Shown: piece after piece, positions 15,263 through 17,023 of the stretch
How the letters are laid out: every line of letters starts with the position of its first letter
Position numbering within the stretch: position 1 is the first letter of the stretch
DNA from: an uncultured Bacteroidales bacterium
GTDB lineage: Bacteria; Bacteroidota; Bacteroidia; Bacteroidales; F082
Length of the DNA: 17,023 bases
NCBI GenBank assembly: GCA_937896505.1
Contig: CALBNP010000126.1
Coordinates: forward strand, 1-17,023
Direction of reading: 5' to 3'
Notes under the pieces: generated by a model
What the model was told of the DNA's origin: nothing
Databases searched by the model: none
Seen by the model: only the letters and a program-made list of their open reading frames with translations
Program-made: the position numbers and the translations under genes

Positions 15263-16312
15263 ATGACCATCGTGAAAAAGTCTATTGCATCATTCATTTT
15301 ACTGTCGGTTCTGCTCTATTCATGCTCGGGCAAAAATGAAGTTCAGCCAGCACTTGCCGGCTTCACAACCGAACAGACGCTTCCTTTCGACAACGGCTAT
15401 TATCGCGTTGAAGCATTGGAAGAGTTTTCACCTTGGCACGACTCGCTTCTAATTGCTCCTTGGAATAAATATTGCACCTATGAAATGCGGAACAATCCCA
15501 GCAATTCTATCGGAGATATTTTCAAAGGAGACATTATCCGACATGGCAAGAAAGGTCAGACCGAAGCCATTTTTTTCACTAAACCCATAACATACGCTCA
15601 AACCCTTTGGATTGGCATGACTCACGATGCCGGACAACATTGGGATTATTATTTTACAGGCCTTATTCAAGGAAAGCCTTTATGCGCCAAATGGTTTTCT
15701 GAAATACCCATGATACTATCCGATAGCATTTTGCAAATTGAAGCCGCGGCTATGCATTTCAGTTGGGACTGGAATGATTTTGGCTACAAGATTGACAAAG
15801 ATGGACTACTTCTGAAATTCAATCTGAACGCCCTGAAAAAAGACAGCGACAAAGACGGCCTCTGCGACATTGAGGAACTTTTCCTGCAAACCAACCCCCA
15901 AAAGCCCGACACCGATGGCGACGGTATGCCCGATGGCGAAGACATGAATCCTCGGTTTAAGCGCAAGGATGCCGATGTGACAAGATTATACGAAGCCTAT
16001 CTGAACAATGAATTCTACGACGATTCGTGCTTCATACCTATCAAATCACCTTCCTCTCATTCCACATCTTTTACCAATGCTACCGAAACGCAATTCATTA
16101 TTTCCAACGACAAATACTTGCAACATGCCGAGCCTGACTCTTGCCGTCTCATCATTTTAACCGAGGAAGAACACCTTGCAAACGAATCACTATATGACAA
16201 ATCCATGTTCTCTTTTTCGATGTCTATAACAGAAAAAGAAAAGAACGCTTTTCATCTCAATTGCAATGATTACCATTGGTCAATGGAAGCTGACATAAAA
16301 AAGACAAAGTAA
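15263..16312 (+). CDS. lipoprotein with calcium-binding-type aspartate repeats
   Basis: A 349-residue protein with a clear lipoprotein signal: basic start, hydrophobic stretch, and lipobox LYSC with the lipidated Cys at 21. It should be anchored in the outer or inner membrane. Around residues 193-231 there are two short Asp-rich repeats, DSDKDGLCDIEE and DTDGDGMPDGEDMNP. These are typical of thrombospondin type-3 or EF-hand-like loops that bind calcium, joined by a segment with TNP as in such repeats. The part before them (about 30-185) contains many Trp and Tyr and is otherwise unrecognised; the end (about 240-349) is unfamiliar too. The start lies 2 bases behind the glgB stop, so translation is probably coupled. 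No catalytic motif is seen. Confidence 0.8.
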   Translation: MTIVKKSIASFILLSVLLYSCSGKNEVQPALAGFTTEQTLPFDNGYYRVEALEEFSPWHDSLLIAPWNKYCTYEMRNNPSNSIGDIFKGDIIRHGKKGQTEAIFFTKPITYAQTLWIGMTHDAGQHWDYYFTGLIQGKPLCAKWFSEIPMILSDSILQIEAAAMHFSWDWNDFGYKIDKDGLLLKFNLNALKKDSDKDGLCDIEELFLQTNPQKPDTDGDGMPDGEDMNPRFKRKDADVTRLYEAYLNNEFYDDSCFIPIKSPSSHSTSFTNATETQFIISNDKYLQHAEPDSCRLIILTEEEHLANESLYDKSMFSFSMSITEKEKNAFHLNCNDYHWSMEADIKKTK

Positions 16313-16363
16313 GGCTGGTTGTTTGACCTTGAGTATGTTTTGATGGATGATTGAGGCACTTTT

Positions 16364-16993
16364 TTACGGAATCCAATGGCGGTTAATCTCTGTAATCATG
16401 CCGTACTCATCCATGGTGACGCGGGTGTTCAAATAGAAAAAATCAGTCCTGCTGCCTTCGAGATTTTCAAGGTAAAGTTTTTGTCCTGAGCGAATCGTAT
16501 CAACAGGGTCGGTAGGCTCAATGCCGCAATCGACAATGATGAAGTCTTCTGACAATGCCACTTCTGTCTTGCCCAGTTCTGAATAGACGGCGTGATCGTC
16601 CCATGTCCTTGCTATGTATGTCCCGCCTTCATAACCCATGAGCCAGCAACCTCCTTCTTCAAGGCCGCCGTTGATGTTAATGCCACCTCCGTCGGCATCT
16701 TCTATCTTGTTGGTGACCATAGGCTTTGATTCGTAGATGAGTGTGTCGCCCACTTGCATTTGCGAAATCTCTACTGCATCGTACAGGTCTTTGGTATAGA
16801 TGGTCATCCGCAGATTGCCTCCCATCCAACGGAAATCGTCGGTATTGAATGTCGCCGATACAGTGCAATCGTGAATGTCGCTGATGTCAATGCCAGCTGG
16901 CAATGGAGCGATTGACTTGTGTTCTACTTTTTGCACACAGCCACACAATAAGGCCATGGCTGCAATGATTAATGCTGATTTTAATGCTTTCAT
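16364..16993 (-). CDS. lipoprotein of unknown function
   Basis: A 209-residue protein starting MKALKSALIIAAMALLCGC, a lipoprotein signal peptide with the lipidated Cys at residue 19, so exported and membrane-anchored. I start it at the ATG at 16991-16993; a longer start at 17020 would place nine polar residues before the signal and is less likely. The mature part looks beta-rich, with two glycine-rich turns near residues 100-115 (GGGININGGLEEGGC). I do not recognise a family. It converges on the preceding lipoprotein gene with 51 bases between stops, where I see no good terminator. Its promoter, if close, lies near or beyond the right edge of the window. Confidence 0.72.
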   Translation of the reverse strand: MKALKSALIIAAMALLCGCVQKVEHKSIAPLPAGIDISDIHDCTVSATFNTDDFRWMGGNLRMTIYTKDLYDAVEISQMQVGDTLIYESKPMVTNKIEDADGGGININGGLEEGGCWLMGYEGGTYIARTWDDHAVYSELGKTEVALSEDFIIVDCGIEPTDPVDTIRSGQKLYLENLEGSRTDFFYLNTRVTMDEYGMITEINRHWIP

Positions 16994-17023
16994 GAGTATT
17001 CTAATTTTAAGATTGTTCATTAA

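Overview
The window looks like a chromosomal stretch from a member of the Bacteroidota, most likely order Bacteroidales. The evidence is: a TonB-dependent receptor with an N-terminal carboxypeptidase-regulatory-like domain, several SPII lipoproteins, a secreted GH29 fucosidase, promoters of the TAnnTTTG (-7) type, and start codons that almost all lack a Shine-Dalgarno sequence. GC is moderate. There is no rRNA, tRNA, CRISPR array, insertion sequence or phage gene that I can see, and no gene-free stretch longer than 300 bases.

Layout. 1-614: the 3' end of a HerA-like (DUF853/YjgR-type) ATPase, converging across a bidirectional-terminator-like hairpin on pcm (714-1379, minus). A short divergent promoter region separates pcm from a plus-strand cell-surface run: a Gfo/Idh/MocA oxidoreductase (1464-2450), a lipoprotein (2507-3445) and a polyprenyl-phosphate sugar-phosphate transferase of the WcaJ/WbaP type (3453-4880). 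A TonB-dependent receptor (5018-7360) follows, with a secreted CpeT/CpcT-like protein 9 bases behind it (7370-7963). These converge on a secreted GH29 fucosidase carrying a PA14 domain (7975-9753, minus). Upstream of it on the same strand is a RelB/RelE-type toxin-antitoxin pair (9805-10384).

The right part concerns alpha-glucan metabolism. It has a cytoplasmic GH13 enzyme (10474-11958, plus) and a GH13 glycogen branching enzyme (13260-15260, plus), the latter followed 2 bases later by a lipoprotein with calcium-binding-type aspartate repeats (15263-16312). Between the two GH13 genes, on the opposite strand, sits an ornithine cyclodeaminase-family gene (12066-13025). It is the only gene here with a textbook Shine-Dalgarno site and looks like an acquired gene. 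Another lipoprotein of unknown function (16364-16993, minus) closes the window.

How the parts may work together: the oxidoreductase, lipoprotein and sugar transferase plausibly serve surface polysaccharide synthesis. The receptor and CpeT-like protein may form a small uptake or envelope unit with an unknown ligand. The two GH13 enzymes fit intracellular storage-glucan turnover. The most unusual points are the CpeT-like protein paired with a receptor lacking a SusD partner, the foreign-looking OCD gene with a strong hairpin upstream, and the lipoprotein coupled to the branching enzyme. I do not see a clearly new multi-gene system; these are leads.
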